Notes: a model not told the origin generated them from the letters alone. Positions 26,774 to 35,597 are shown, counted from the first letter of the stretch. The stretch is 64,000 nt of DNA from Corynebacterium glaucum (GCF_030408855.1 NZ_CP047358.1:310001-374000); one strand, 5' to 3'. Made by a program: numbers and translations.

Positions 26774-27474
26774 ATGGGCAACGGGCAGAAAATCGTTCCC
26801 AATATTTGGTGCAATCGCAGCGCCGAAGCCGTCGCTGCGTTTTATGAAGCGGCCTTCGGTGCGGCCGGTTTTGCTGTCAGTTCCGAAGTTGCAACCCGCT
26901 ACCCGGAAACTGGCGAGCCGGTAACCACCAACCTCACTATCGATGGGTTCAAGACAAGTTCGGCGTGAACTGGCAATTGATGCTTAGCGACTCTGGGGCA
27001 GCCCCGCGTCCTTTCATCATGCCGGCGGTGATGTTTGATGGTCCCGCCCAAGATCGCGCGGAAGAGGCGGCGGAGTTCTACGTGAAGCTGTTCAACTCCA
27101 GCAGCGGGCAGGAGGCTGAAGTTGGCGGCATCTCCAGGTATCCGGAGCGTACCGGCAAGGCGGAGGCCGGAGCGTTAGCCTTCGGCGAGTTTCGCGTTGG
27201 GGACCAGTGGTTCGTGGTCATGGACAATGGTTCCGGGCAAGACCACGGTCTCCGCGGTATCTCGCTGCTGGTCAATTGCGAAGTTCAGAAAGAGATCGAC
27301 TTCTTCTGGGATTCCCTGAGCGCAGACTCTGACGCAGAGAACTGCGGATGGCTCAAGGACAAGTTTGGAATGTCGTGGCAGATTGTTCCTGTCAACCACG
27401 CAGAGCTTCTGCGGCACCCTAACGCGTTTGCCCACATGATGGAGATGAAGAAGCTCGTCATTGCCGACTTCTGA
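26774..27474 (+). pseudogene. Two-domain PhnB-like VOC protein, broken by internal deletion
   Basis: Two reading frames together look like one protein with two PhnB/glyoxalase (VOC) domains. The first (26774-26968) begins NIWCNRSAEAVAAFYEAAFG but stops at IDGF. The second frame (from about 26945) continues with the end of the domain, YRWVQDKFGVNWQLML, and then a complete second domain up to 27474. About 60-70 residues of domain 1 appear missing and the frame is shifted at the join. The C-terminal domain could still be made from GTG 26965. Family function is diverse, so none is assigned. Confidence 0.75.
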
Positions 27475-27628
27475 CCGCCAGGGGAGATCGTCGAGAAGAA
27501 TTGGTGCAAAAATGCGCTCTCCGCTGGCGATTTGTGTTCTGAAAGTGCAACGGGTTAATCTCTACAAGGCTTCAACGGAGCGGGTTGCGCAGGAATAGAT
27601 CTTGCTGGACTCACAACAAAGAGGCTGT

Positions 27629-27701
27629 GCCCCCTTAGCTCAGTCGGCAGAGCGTTTCCATGGTAAGGAAAAGGTCATCAGTTCGATTCTGATAGGGGGC
27701 T
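27629..27701 (+). tRNA. tRNA-Thr (GGT)
   Basis: Acceptor gccccct pairs with agggggc. The anticodon loop ATGGTAA gives GGT. D-arm and T-arm (GTTCGATTC) are normal. Confidence 0.95.
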
Positions 27702-27726
27702 CTGTTGTTTGCATACGCAAGCACAT

Positions 27727-27798
27727 GGCGGTGTAGCTCAGTGGTAGAGCAAGCGACTCATAATCGCTGTGTCGAGAGTTCAATTCTCTCCATCGCTA
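27727..27798 (+). tRNA. tRNA-Met (CAT), elongator type
   Basis: Acceptor ggcggtg pairs with catcgct through two wobble pairs. Anticodon loop CTCATAA gives CAT. The first acceptor pair is G-U, not the C-A mismatch of initiator tRNA, so it is read as elongator Met. Confidence 0.9.
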
Positions 27799-27886
27799 CG
27801 TACCTCGATCGGGTGCGGTGTGTGAAAAATTCGCGCCGAGGCTCGTGATAGGGTCTAGGTGCATTGCACATTCAGCGCGATGCTCT

Positions 27887-27959
27887 AGGGGCGTGGCGCA
27901 ATTGGTAGCGCAACGGTCTCCAAAACCGTAGGTTGCAGGTTCGAGTCCTGTCGCCCCTG
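27887..27959 (+). tRNA. tRNA-Trp (CCA)
   Basis: Acceptor aggggcg pairs with cgcccct. Anticodon loop CTCCAAA gives CCA. The tRNA lies directly upstream of secE, the common actinobacterial order. Confidence 0.96.
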
Positions 27960-27986
27960 CCAATCCATCAAGTTGGAGGAGTTTCT

Positions 27987-28310
27987 TTGACTAATCCGAA
28001 CGGTCAGACCCCGGCGCAGCCGACCGGTAAGCGTCAGCTGCGCGGCACTTCTCCGGTTTCTTCTTCCACCTACGAAGAAAAGCGCGCTCCCGCAAAGCAA
28101 GAGGCGAAGGCTGACGAGAGCTACGGCGGTGGCGCTGGGCAGTTTCCTAGCGAAGTCGCAGCCGAGATGAAGAAGGTCATCTGGCCCACTGGCCGTCAGA
28201 TGGTCAATTACACACTGATCGTGTTCGCGTTCCTCATCTTGGTCACTGTGCTGATGTGGGGCACCGATGTCCTCGCGGCGAAGCTAATTGGATGGGTTCT
28301 CATCCCGTAA
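27987..28310 (+). CDS. secE: Preprotein translocase subunit SecE
   Basis: A 107-residue single-helix SecE. It has a long polar N-terminal extension, then the conserved amphipathic stretch EMKKVIWPTGRQMVNYT and one transmembrane helix. It stabilises the SecYEG channel. TTG 27987 is chosen because GGAGGAG lies 7 bases upstream. Confidence 0.95.
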   Translation: MTNPNGQTPAQPTGKRQLRGTSPVSSSTYEEKRAPAKQEAKADESYGGGAGQFPSEVAAEMKKVIWPTGRQMVNYTLIVFAFLILVTVLMWGTDVLAAKLIGWVLIP

Positions 28311-28330
28311 GCTATACTTTCGTCGTACAT

Positions 28331-28371
28331 TCCCGCCGCCTCGAAGACACGAGGAGGGCGGGATACTTTTT
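28331..28371 (+). terminator. Terminator-like hairpin between secE and nusG
   Basis: tcccgccgcctcg / cgaggagggcggga forms a stem with a small bulge and AAGACA loop, followed by five T within ten bases. It suggests that nusG is at least partly transcribed separately. Confidence 0.65.
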
Positions 28372-28452
28372 GGCCCGTGCCTTTCGGAACGTAGGTACGC
28401 TGTGTCGCAAAGTAGCAAACGTCGCAAGGTGTCACGGATGAAGGAGTTCACC

Positions 28453-28599
28453 ATGGTTGAAGCGGATAAGGACGCGAAGAACACCGTCGAGAACAACGAG
28501 CAGGAAATGATCGGCGAGGGTGCCCCGGTGTCCCCGAAGACCGACCCTGAGGCCCGCGAAAGCGACCAGCACGGTAAGGAAGGTGACTCCTCCAACTAA
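28453..28599 (+). CDS. Small acidic ORF resembling the NusG N-terminal region
   Basis: A 48-residue, highly charged ORF with AAGGAG 6 bases before ATG 28453; an in-frame ATG lies at 28438. It shows no known domain. Its centre (EQEMIGEGAPVSPKTDPEAR) closely matches residues about 60-80 of the NusG encoded 12 bp downstream (NQEMIDEGAPVIPETEPLL), at DNA level too. It looks like a partial tandem duplication of the acidic leader of nusG, translated separately. Expression is plausible but unproven. Confidence 0.5.
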   Translation: MVEADKDAKNTVENNEQEMIGEGAPVSPKTDPEARESDQHGKEGDSSN

Positions 28600-28611
28600 G
28601 AGGAGTGGAGT

Positions 28612-29616
28612 ATGGAACGTGAACAAGAACTCCGCAACGATCCGGAGCTGAAAGCAGAAGAGCAGATGATCGCTGAAGACGGTACCGTCAGCGACGGGAC
28701 TGGCGGCGAAGCCACAGAGGTGGGCGAGTCCGCAGACGTGGAGTCTGCAGGTGAGTTCGCCGAAGAGGTTGAGGACAACCAGGAGATGATCGACGAGGGC
28801 GCTCCGGTGATTCCGGAGACCGAGCCGCTGCTGGGGGAATCCCAGGCAGAAGTCGACGCTGAAGCTGAAGCGACGGCGGAGGCCGACGGCGACATCGTCG
28901 AAGAACCCATCCAAGAAGGCGACCTCGCTGCGGCTGAGGCAGCACTCGGCGGCGAGGCGGAAGACACCGACAGCGAGTACCGCCGCCGCCTTCGCGAGTA
29001 CACCAGGGAGCTCAAGAAGCTGCCTGGTGAGTGGTACATCATCCAGTCCTACTCTGGCTACGAGAACAAGGTGAAGACCAACCTCGACATGCGTATTCAA
29101 ACGCTCGAGGTGGAGGACTCCATCTACGACGTCGTCGTGCCCATCGAGCAGGTCCTAGAGAACAAGGACGGCAAGAAGAAGCTGGTCAAGCGTAAGCTGC
29201 TGCCCGGATACGTGCTTGTGCGCATGGACATGAACGACGCCGCATGGTCCGTAGTCCGCGAGACCCCGGGCGTGACCAGCTTCGTGGGCAATGAGGGCAA
29301 CGCCACTCCGGTGAAGCACCGCGACGTCGCTAAGTTCCTCATGCCAAAGGCTGAGCCTGTCGCGGGCGAGGCTGCCAAAGCGAACGAGGACGGCGAGACC
29401 GTCATCGCAATGCCCGAGGAAGAGACCAAGGTGGCAGTGGCGCACGACTACGAAGTCGGCGAGGCCGTCACCATCCTTTCCGGCGCGCTGGCGTCGGTGT
29501 CTGCGACGATCAACGCGATTGACCCGGAGACCGGCAAGATTCAGGCACTCGTGTCTATCTTCGGCCGCGAGACCCCGGTGGAGCTCACCGCCGATCAGAT
29601 CGAGCGCAGCATCTAG
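28612..29616 (+). CDS. nusG: Transcription termination/antitermination protein NusG
   Basis: The protein has 334 residues, longer than the usual 180-250. The first 120 or so residues are a Glu/Ala/Asp-rich acidic extension seen in actinobacterial NusG. The NGN domain follows (WYIIQSYSGYENKVKTNL, LLPGYVLVRMDM, TPGVTSFVG), and then a C-terminal KOW domain (YEVGEAVTILSGALASVSAT). It links RNA polymerase with Rho and ribosomes. Confidence 0.96.
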   Translation: MEREQELRNDPELKAEEQMIAEDGTVSDGTGGEATEVGESADVESAGEFAEEVEDNQEMIDEGAPVIPETEPLLGESQAEVDAEAEATAEADGDIVEEPIQEGDLAAAEAALGGEAEDTDSEYRRRLREYTRELKKLPGEWYIIQSYSGYENKVKTNLDMRIQTLEVEDSIYDVVVPIEQVLENKDGKKKLVKRKLLPGYVLVRMDMNDAAWSVVRETPGVTSFVGNEGNATPVKHRDVAKFLMPKAEPVAGEAAKANEDGETVIAMPEEETKVAVAHDYEVGEAVTILSGALASVSATINAIDPETGKIQALVSIFGRETPVELTADQIERSI

Positions 29617-29669
29617 CATCTAGCTGCTAGCAGCATTTTGCTTTCGGGCATTTGCGCCCGCTACACTGA

Positions 29670-29708
29670 AACGTCGCGTCTGCCGTACCTGGTAGCGCGA
29701 CGTTTTTT
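29670..29708 (+). terminator. Rho-independent terminator after nusG
   Basis: aacgtcgcg ... cgcgacgtt is a perfect 9-bp stem followed by six T. It separates nusG from rplK. Confidence 0.85.
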
Positions 29709-29819
29709 CAATCGTTCTCCCCGGTGGCTGGGCTACGCGATCGCGAACCCCGGCATCCGGAGGTGCGCGCGGCATTCATCGTGGCTGCGTGCGCCGTACC
29801 AAGGAATTGAGGTAAATCG

Positions 29820-30248
29820 ATGGCTAAGAAGAAGGTCACCGGCCTGATCAAACTGCAGATCGAGGCTGGTATGGCAAACCCGGCACCGCCGGTTGGTCCG
29901 GCGCTTGGTGCCCACGGCGTGAACATCGTTGAGTTCACCAAGGCATACAACGCTGCAACCGAGTCCATGCGCGGCAACATCGTGCCGGTGGAGATCACCG
30001 TCTACGAAGACCGCTCGTTCGACTTCGTGCTGAAGTCCCCGCCGGCTGCGTCCCTGCTGCTGAAGGCCGCTGGCCTGCAAAAGGGTTCCGGCGTCCCGCA
30101 CACCCAGAAGGTCGGTTCCGTGACCTGGGATCAGTGCAAGGAGATCGCGGAGACCAAGAAGAACGACCTCAACGCTCGCGACATCGAGGCTGGCGCCGCG
30201 ATTATCGCTGGCACCGCCCGCTCCATGGGCATCGACGTCGAGAAGTAG
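29820..30248 (+). CDS. rplK: 50S ribosomal protein L11 (copy 1)
   Basis: The 142-residue L11 carries the N-terminal [20 protein letters not shown] and the C-terminal RNA-binding domain. It occupies the standard place after nusG. It differs from the second copy at 35855 by two residues (Val/Ile in GNI[VI]PVE, Glu/Ile at the penultimate position). About two dozen bases differ, mostly third positions. Confidence 0.95.
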   Translation: MAKKKVTGLIKLQIEAGMANPAPPVGPALGAHGVNIVEFTKAYNAATESMRGNIVPVEITVYEDRSFDFVLKSPPAASLLLKAAGLQKGSGVPHTQKVGSVTWDQCKEIAETKKNDLNARDIEAGAAIIAGTARSMGIDVEK

Positions 30249-30308
30249 AACACCACCCTGTGGCAGGGCCGGCCAGGCCCGCACCACAATTTCCGGAAGG
30301 AACTCAAT

Positions 30309-31016
30309 ATGGCACAGTCCAAGCACTACAAGGAGCAGCTCGCGAAGATTGACCGCGAGAACCTCTACCACCCGCTCGAGGCCGTCACTCTGGCTCAGGA
30401 GACCTCCTCGAAGAAGTACGATGCCACCATCGACGTCGCTATGCGCCTGTCCGTTGACCCGCGCAAGGCTGACCAGCTGGTGCGTGGCACCGTGAACCTG
30501 CCGCACGGCACCGGTAAGTCCGTGCGCGTCGCCGTCTTCGCTGAGGGCGAGAAGGCAACCGCAGCCAAGGAAGCTGGCGCTGACATCGTTGGCACCGACG
30601 AGCTGATCGAGCAGATCAACGGGGGCCAGATCGATTTCGACGTGGCAATTGCAACCCCGGATCAGATGGCCAAGGTCGGCCGCGTTGCTCGCGTGCTCGG
30701 CCCGCGTGGTCTGATGCCGAACCCGAAGACCGGCACCGTCACCCCGGATGTGGCTAAGGCTGTCGAGGAGTCCAAGGGCGGCAAGATCGCCTTCCGTGTG
30801 GACAAGGCTTCGAACCTGCACGCGCTGATCGGCAAGGCATCGTTTACCCCGGAGCAGCTCGCTGAGAACTACGGCGCGCTCCTGGATGAGGTGCTGCGCC
30901 TCAAGCCGGCATCCGCCAAGGGCATCTACCTGAAGAAGATCACCGTGTCCGCAACCCAGGGCCCGGGCGTTCCGGTCGATCCGAACGTGCAGAAGAACTA
31001 CGCCACCAAGGCGTAA
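30309..31016 (+). CDS. rplA: 50S ribosomal protein L1 (copy 1)
   Basis: A 235-residue L1 ([53 protein letters not shown]). L1 binds 23S rRNA at the exit side and in many bacteria represses its own operon. A GGGCC/GGCCC hairpin between rplK and rplA (30266-30280) is kept in the second locus (36302-36316) and could be a control site. Copy 2 is one residue longer at the start and has a handful of changes. Confidence 0.95.
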   Translation: MAQSKHYKEQLAKIDRENLYHPLEAVTLAQETSSKKYDATIDVAMRLSVDPRKADQLVRGTVNLPHGTGKSVRVAVFAEGEKATAAKEAGADIVGTDELIEQINGGQIDFDVAIATPDQMAKVGRVARVLGPRGLMPNPKTGTVTPDVAKAVEESKGGKIAFRVDKASNLHALIGKASFTPEQLAENYGALLDEVLRLKPASAKGIYLKKITVSATQGPGVPVDPNVQKNYATKA

Positions 31017-31037
31017 ACGCTTCACGGCTTCAAGCAC

Positions 31038-31079
31038 AGCCCCGATCCTCGGTATCCACTCCGAGGGCCGGGGCTTTAT
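31038..31079 (+). terminator. Terminator after rplA copy 1
   Basis: agccccgatcctcgg ... ccgagggccggggcttt forms a long stem. The same sequence follows rplA copy 2 at 37115. Confidence 0.8.
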
Positions 31080-31089
31080 GCTTTGCCCC

Positions 31090-31151
31090 ATGTCACCGCG
31101 CGCCGTCGTCGTAGGAGCCGGGCCGAACGGGCTCACCGCCGCCGCCCGGCT
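31090..31151 (+). pseudogene. 5' fragment of the phytoene-desaturase-like gene (junction scar)
   Basis: 62 bp starting at an ATG match the first 62 bp of the intact oxidoreductase gene at 37167 with only a few substitutions (MSPRAVVVGAGPNGLTAAA). After that the sequence switches abruptly to the start of mgtA copy 2. It marks the right end of the duplicated rplK-rplA unit. Confidence 0.85.
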
Positions 31152-31154
31152 ATT

Positions 31155-32375
31155 ATGCGTGTGGGAATCGTTGCTGAGTCGTTTTTGCCAAACGTCAACG
31201 GGGTCACAAACTCGGTGCTCCGCGTGCTGGAGCATTTGAAGCGGGAGGGGCACGAAGCCATGGTCATCGCCCCCGGCGCCCGCGACTTCCAGGACGAAAT
31301 TCCGGACTACCTCGGTTTTCCCATCGTGCGCGTGCCAACGGTGATGGTGCCGCTGATTGATCCGCTGCCGATCGGCGTGCCCACCACCACCGTCGCGGCG
31401 GCGCTTGCGGAATTCAACCCGGACATCATCCACCTGGCCAGCCCGTTCGTCCTCGGCGGCGCCGGTGCCTTCGCGGCGCGCCAACTGGGCGTGCCGGCGG
31501 TGGGGCTGTACCAGACCGATGTGGCTGGGTTTGCCACGAAGTACCACGCCGCCATGATTGCCAACATCGCCTGGGACTGGACGCGCACGGTGCACAACAT
31601 GTGCGAGATGACGCTCGCACCCTCCTCGGTGTACATCCGCGAGCTGGAATCCCACGGCATCAAAAACGTCCGGCACTGGGGCCGCGGCGTGGACACGGAG
31701 CTGTTCAATCCCACGAAGCGCTCCGACGTGCTGCGGCGCGCCTGGGATCCGACAGGGGAGAAGAAGGTCGTCGGATTCGTCGGCCGCCTCGCCGCGGAAA
31801 AGTCAGTGCACCGACTCGCCGCGCTGCACGGGGACCTGTCGATCCAGCTCGTGATTGTTGGCGGTGGTCCGGAGCGCGATGCGCTTGAGTCGCTCATGCC
31901 GGACGCCGTGTTCACCGGCGCCCTGTCCGGCGAGGAACTCGCCCGCGCCTACGCCTCGCTGGACCTGTTCGTGCACACCGGCGAGTTCGAAACATTCTGC
32001 CAGGCCATCCAAGAAGCGCAAGCCTCCGGCGTGCCCACCATCGGCCCGAAGGCCGGCGGCCCCATCGACCTCATCGAACACGGCGAAAATGGCCTACTGC
32101 TCGAGGTGGACACCTTCGAAGACGAGCTACCCGATGCGGCCGCCTGGCTTCTCGACGCCGCCCGCCACCCCCAACTCCAACTCACCGCACGCGAGTCCGT
32201 AGCCGATAAAACCTGGGCAGCACTGGGGGGCCAGCTGTTGGGCTACTACGAAGAGGTGCTGCGCAGCTACCAGCGCAACGTCATCCAGCTCATGGGCCGG
32301 GAAGTAGCGGTGCCGCACTGGGTGCCGGCGCGCATTTCGCAGCCGCGCTCGGTACTGCGGTCTCGCACCGCGTAG
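31155..32375 (+). CDS. MgtA-like alpha-mannosyltransferase (copy 2)
   Basis: A 406-residue paralogue of the glycosyltransferase at 19532, about 80% identical by eye. It has the same N-terminus, the donor loop GFVGRLAAEKSVHRLA and E-x7-E in EFETFCQAIQEAQASG. All visible catalytic segments are intact. The C-terminal 20 residues differ. ATG 31155 lies 3 bp after the oxidoreductase scar. The bases before it (gccgcccggctatt) contain no Shine-Dalgarno site, so translation may be weak or depend on upstream reading. It is the first gene of the inserted segment. Confidence 0.88.
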   Translation: MRVGIVAESFLPNVNGVTNSVLRVLEHLKREGHEAMVIAPGARDFQDEIPDYLGFPIVRVPTVMVPLIDPLPIGVPTTTVAAALAEFNPDIIHLASPFVLGGAGAFAARQLGVPAVGLYQTDVAGFATKYHAAMIANIAWDWTRTVHNMCEMTLAPSSVYIRELESHGIKNVRHWGRGVDTELFNPTKRSDVLRRAWDPTGEKKVVGFVGRLAAEKSVHRLAALHGDLSIQLVIVGGGPERDALESLMPDAVFTGALSGEELARAYASLDLFVHTGEFETFCQAIQEAQASGVPTIGPKAGGPIDLIEHGENGLLLEVDTFEDELPDAAAWLLDAARHPQLQLTARESVADKTWAALGGQLLGYYEEVLRSYQRNVIQLMGREVAVPHWVPARISQPRSVLRSRTA

Positions 32376-32407
32376 GCGCATGCGCGCCGCCAAGTAGAGT
32401 GGCGAGC

Positions 32408-33085
32408 ATGTCTGTCAGCGACCTGTCCACCAGCACCCAGAACTACCTCAAAGGCATCTGGGCGATTTCGGAATGGTCAGATACGCCGGTGACAACGTCG
32501 TCTGTGGCCAAGCACCTCGGACTGCGGAAATCCACCGTCTCCGACGGGGTGCGCAAACTTGGCGAGCAGGGCCTAGTGGAGCACAAGCCTTACGGCGCCG
32601 TCGAGCTGACTGACACTGGCCGCACGTACGCGGTGGCGATGATCCGCCGCCATCGCTTGATTGAAACGTTTTTGGTGGAGGCGTTGGGTTACACCTGGGA
32701 CCAGGTGCACGACGAGGCTGAAAACCTCGAACACTCGGTGAGTGACTTCATGGTCGATCGCATCGACGCGTTTTTGGACTACCCCAGCCGCGACCCCCAC
32801 GGCGACCCCATCCCCTCAGCCAGCGGCCGCGTCGACACCCCGGCGGCGGTGCCGCTGACCGCTGTGCAACCCGGGCACACTGCGACGATCGAGCGCATCG
32901 CGGACGACGACCCGAAGCTGCTGAAGTTCCTTGACAGCCATGGGCTCATCGTCGGCGCGCAGCTCGAGGTGGCGGTGGGCGCGCCTTATTCCGGCGCGGT
33001 GGAAGTCCGGCTGGCTGGCGCGACTGCGGCGGTTCAGCTCGGCGAGGCCGCGACCGACTCCGTCTTCGTGCGCGTCGACGAGTAG
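32408..33085 (+). CDS. mntR: DtxR-family metalloregulator, MntR type
   Basis: A 225-residue repressor. It has an N-terminal winged helix (VAKHLGLRKSTVSDGVRKL), a dimerisation/metal domain (RRHRLIETFLVEALGYTWD, VHDEAENLEHSVSDFMVDR) and a C-terminal SH3-like domain (residues about 150-222). At the position of the key DtxR Cys102 (VHDEACRWEH in DtxR) this protein has Glu, as in manganese-responsive MntR. It is convergent with a manganese-type ABC operon, and its last 52 bp overlap the permease gene. The manganese role is therefore well supported but inferred. Confidence 0.82.
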   Translation: MSVSDLSTSTQNYLKGIWAISEWSDTPVTTSSVAKHLGLRKSTVSDGVRKLGEQGLVEHKPYGAVELTDTGRTYAVAMIRRHRLIETFLVEALGYTWDQVHDEAENLEHSVSDFMVDRIDAFLDYPSRDPHGDPIPSASGRVDTPAAVPLTAVQPGHTATIERIADDDPKLLKFLDSHGLIVGAQLEVAVGAPYSGAVEVRLAGATAAVQLGEAATDSVFVRVDE

Positions 33086-33909
33086 CCGCGCCCGCCTCGA
33101 ACGCCGTGCGGGCTGAGAAGCCACACCGCGGTGAACACCGCGCCCTGGGTGAGCACGATCATGCCGCCAGAGGCAGTGTCCAAGTAGTAGGAGCAGTACA
33201 GCCCCACAACCGCGCACGCCGCGGATATCGCTGGCGCGATAAGCAGCATCACATCGAATCTGTTGGAGATCAGGTACGCGGTCGCGCCCGGGATGATCAG
33301 CATCGCCACCACCAGGATCACGCCGACGGCCTGCAGCGCCACCACCGACGTCAGCGCCAGCAGCGCCAGCAGGGTGGCGCCGAGCAGCCTCGGGTTCAGC
33401 CCGATCGCGTGCGCGTGCACCGGGTCAAACGCGTACAAGGTGAAGTCGCGCCGCTTCAGTAGAACCACCGTGAGCACCACCGCACCCAGCAGCGCGATCT
33501 GCAGCACATCCCCGCGGGACACGCCGAGCAGGTTGCCAAAGATGATGTGATTCAAATCCGTATGCGACGGGGTCACCGAAATCAGCACCAAACCCAGGGC
33601 GAACATGGTGGTGAACACGATGCCGATCGCGGCGTCCTCCTTCACCCTGGAGGTATCTCGTACCACGCCGATCAAGCCCACCGCCAAAAAGCCGAACAGT
33701 ACCGCCCCGACGGCGAACGGCACGCCCACGATGTAGGCCAGCACCACGCCGGGCAACACCGCGTGGCTCACTGCGTCGCCCATGAGCGACCAGCCCACCA
33801 GCACCAGCCAGCAGGACAAAAGCGCGCACACAATGGACGCCACCAGCGACGTTGCCAAGGCGCGCACCATGAACTCGTAGCCGAACGGCTCGGTCAACAG
33901 CGAGATCAT
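33034..33909 (-). CDS. Metal ABC transporter permease (Mn/Zn family)
   Basis: A 291-residue membrane protein of the ABC-3 family (ZnuB/MntB). It has eight or nine helices and typical segments GDAVSHAVLPGVVLAYI and VGVILVVAMLIIPGATAYL. It is last in a three-gene operon after the binding protein and the ATPase. Its start overlaps the ATPase stop by 4 bp, and its end overlaps the convergent mntR gene. Confidence 0.92.
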   Translation of the reverse strand: MISLLTEPFGYEFMVRALATSLVASIVCALLSCWLVLVGWSLMGDAVSHAVLPGVVLAYIVGVPFAVGAVLFGFLAVGLIGVVRDTSRVKEDAAIGIVFTTMFALGLVLISVTPSHTDLNHIIFGNLLGVSRGDVLQIALLGAVVLTVVLLKRRDFTLYAFDPVHAHAIGLNPRLLGATLLALLALTSVVALQAVGVILVVAMLIIPGATAYLISNRFDVMLLIAPAISAACAVVGLYCSYYLDTASGGMIVLTQGAVFTAVWLLSPHGVRGGRGYSSTRTKTESVAASPS

Positions 33910-34631
33910 GCCGGCACCCCCATCCCGAAGCCCTGCACGAGGTTGTCTGGCTCCAGCACCACCTCGGTCGGGGCGTGCATGAGCACGCGCCGGTTTAACA
34001 GCACCGTCTCGGGCGCGAGCTTCGGCAGCGCAACCAGGTCGTGGGTCACCACGACAACCGTGGTGCCTTCGGCGGCGAGCTCGTGCAGCAGCGCTGTGAT
34101 GGTGGCTTCGGAGTTGGTGTCTACCCCGGCGAACGGCTCGTCGAGAAGCATGATGCTGGCGCCCTGGGCGATGCCGCGCGCGATGAATGCGCGTTTTTTC
34201 TGCCCGCCGGACAGCTGGCCGATTTGGCGGCTGGCGAAATCCTCCAGGTGGGTGCGCGCCAGCGCGCGGTTCACCGCTTCGACGTCCTCCTCGCGCGGGC
34301 GGCGGGTCAGGCCCATCCGGCCGTAACGGCCCATCATGACCACATCGCGCACAGTGACGGGAAACTGCCAGTCCACCTCTTCGCTCTGGGGAACGTAGCC
34401 CAACACCTGCGACTTTCTCGCGCGCTGCGGATCCATCCCGTTGATGCGGACGGTGCCCCGGTCAGGATGCACCAGCCCCATCACTGCTTTGAGCAGCGTG
34501 GATTTTCCAGCGCCGTTCATGCCGATCAGGCCGCAGATGCGGCCCGGCTCGACGGTGACAGTCGCGCCGTCGAGCGCCGCCACGTCGCCGTAGCGCACCG
34601 AGACATCCTCCACCGCGATTGCCGGGGTCAC
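33906..34631 (-). CDS. Metal ABC transporter ATPase (Mn/Zn family)
   Basis: A 241-residue ATPase. Walker A is GMNGAGKST, signature LSGGQKKRAFIARG, Walker B IMLLDEPFAGVD, switch VVVVTHDL. The ZnuC/MntA type is indicated by the Tyr-rich Q-loop LGYVPQSEEVDWQFPVTV. It overlaps both neighbours by 4 bp. Confidence 0.93.
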   Translation of the reverse strand: MTPAIAVEDVSVRYGDVAALDGATVTVEPGRICGLIGMNGAGKSTLLKAVMGLVHPDRGTVRINGMDPQRARKSQVLGYVPQSEEVDWQFPVTVRDVVMMGRYGRMGLTRRPREEDVEAVNRALARTHLEDFASRQIGQLSGGQKKRAFIARGIAQGASIMLLDEPFAGVDTNSEATITALLHELAAEGTTVVVVTHDLVALPKLAPETVLLNRRVLMHAPTEVVLEPDNLVQGFGMGVPA

Positions 34632-35551
34632 TGCTTGCTCCCAGTCAAGCCTTCGATGATCACCTTCGTGTCGTGGCGGATAAGGTCCAGATATGTCGGC
34701 ACCGGGCCGCCCTCCTCGGACAGCGAATCGACGTACAGCGTGCCGCCGAACTCCGCGCCGGTGGCCTCTGTGACCTGCATCATCGGTGCGTTAGACACCG
34801 TGGACTCGCAGAACACCGCCGGGACCTTGTTGGCCTTGACAAATTCGATCGCGCCCGCGATCTGCTGCGGGGTGGCTTCCTGCTCCGCGTTGACCGGCCA
34901 GATGTAGCGCTCCTTGAGCTTCGCGTCGCGCGCCAGGTAGGAAAACGCGCCCTCGCAGGTCACCAGCGCGCGCTGGTTGTCGGGGACTGCGGCGAGTTTG
35001 GTCTCGAGCTCGTTTTGCACGTCCTGCAGCTCGTTTTTGTACTTCTCGCCGTTGGCCTTGAAATCCTCGGCGTGCTGCGGCGAAAGCTTGCTGAACTCCT
35101 CGACGATGTTGTCCACGTAGGTCTGCACGTTCACCGGGCTCATCCAGGCGTGCGGGTTGGGCTTGCCGGCGTAGGCGTCCTCGGCAATATCGATCGGCTC
35201 CACACCGTCGCTGACCGTGGCGTGCGGCACGTCCAGGTCGGAGACGAACTGGGAGAACCAGCTTTCCAGATTCATGCCGTTGTCCAGGATCAGGTCGGCG
35301 TCGGAGGCGCGCGAGATGTCGCCCGGGGTGGGCTCGTAGCCGTGGATTTCCGCGCCGGGTTTGGTGATGGACTCCACCCGCAGGTGGTCGCCGGCGACGT
35401 TCGAGGCGATGTCCTGGATCACCGTGAACGTGGTGAGCACCACGGGGGTGTCTTTGTCGCCGGCGGCGTCTGCGCTGTCCTGCGAACAGCCTGCCAGGCC
35501 GGCAGCAAGCGCAGCCGTGGCGGCGAGCGCGAGCACCTTGGATTTCAACAT
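34628..35551 (-). CDS. Metal ABC transporter solute-binding lipoprotein, manganese type
   Basis: A 307-residue cluster-9 binding protein with signal peptide and lipobox (LAAGLAGCSQ). The metal ligands can be placed: His in EIHGYEPTPGD, His in NPHAWMSP, Glu in VTCEGAFSYLA and Asp in LYVDSLSEEG. The His-His-Glu-Asp set is typical of manganese-binding PsaA/MntC proteins; zinc-specific ones carry a third His. ATG 35551 has AAGGACCAAC before it. It feeds the ATPase-permease pair encoded downstream. Confidence 0.9.
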   Translation of the reverse strand: MLKSKVLALAATAALAAGLAGCSQDSADAAGDKDTPVVLTTFTVIQDIASNVAGDHLRVESITKPGAEIHGYEPTPGDISRASDADLILDNGMNLESWFSQFVSDLDVPHATVSDGVEPIDIAEDAYAGKPNPHAWMSPVNVQTYVDNIVEEFSKLSPQHAEDFKANGEKYKNELQDVQNELETKLAAVPDNQRALVTCEGAFSYLARDAKLKERYIWPVNAEQEATPQQIAGAIEFVKANKVPAVFCESTVSNAPMMQVTEATGAEFGGTLYVDSLSEEGGPVPTYLDLIRHDTKVIIEGLTGSKQ

Positions 35552-35597
35552 GTTGGTCCTTTTCTTTCTGTGTTCTTTCTGGGCACTTTCCGTGCGG

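Noticed and set aside
26605..27959. tRNA genes as attachment site of an integrated element
   Set aside because: No integrase gene or repeated tRNA 3' end was seen nearby; the flanking genes are in normal order.
29733..31676. 647-codon minus-strand frame across rplK, rplA and mgtA copy 2
   Set aside because: It crosses three real genes, a terminator and a recombination junction; composition artefact.
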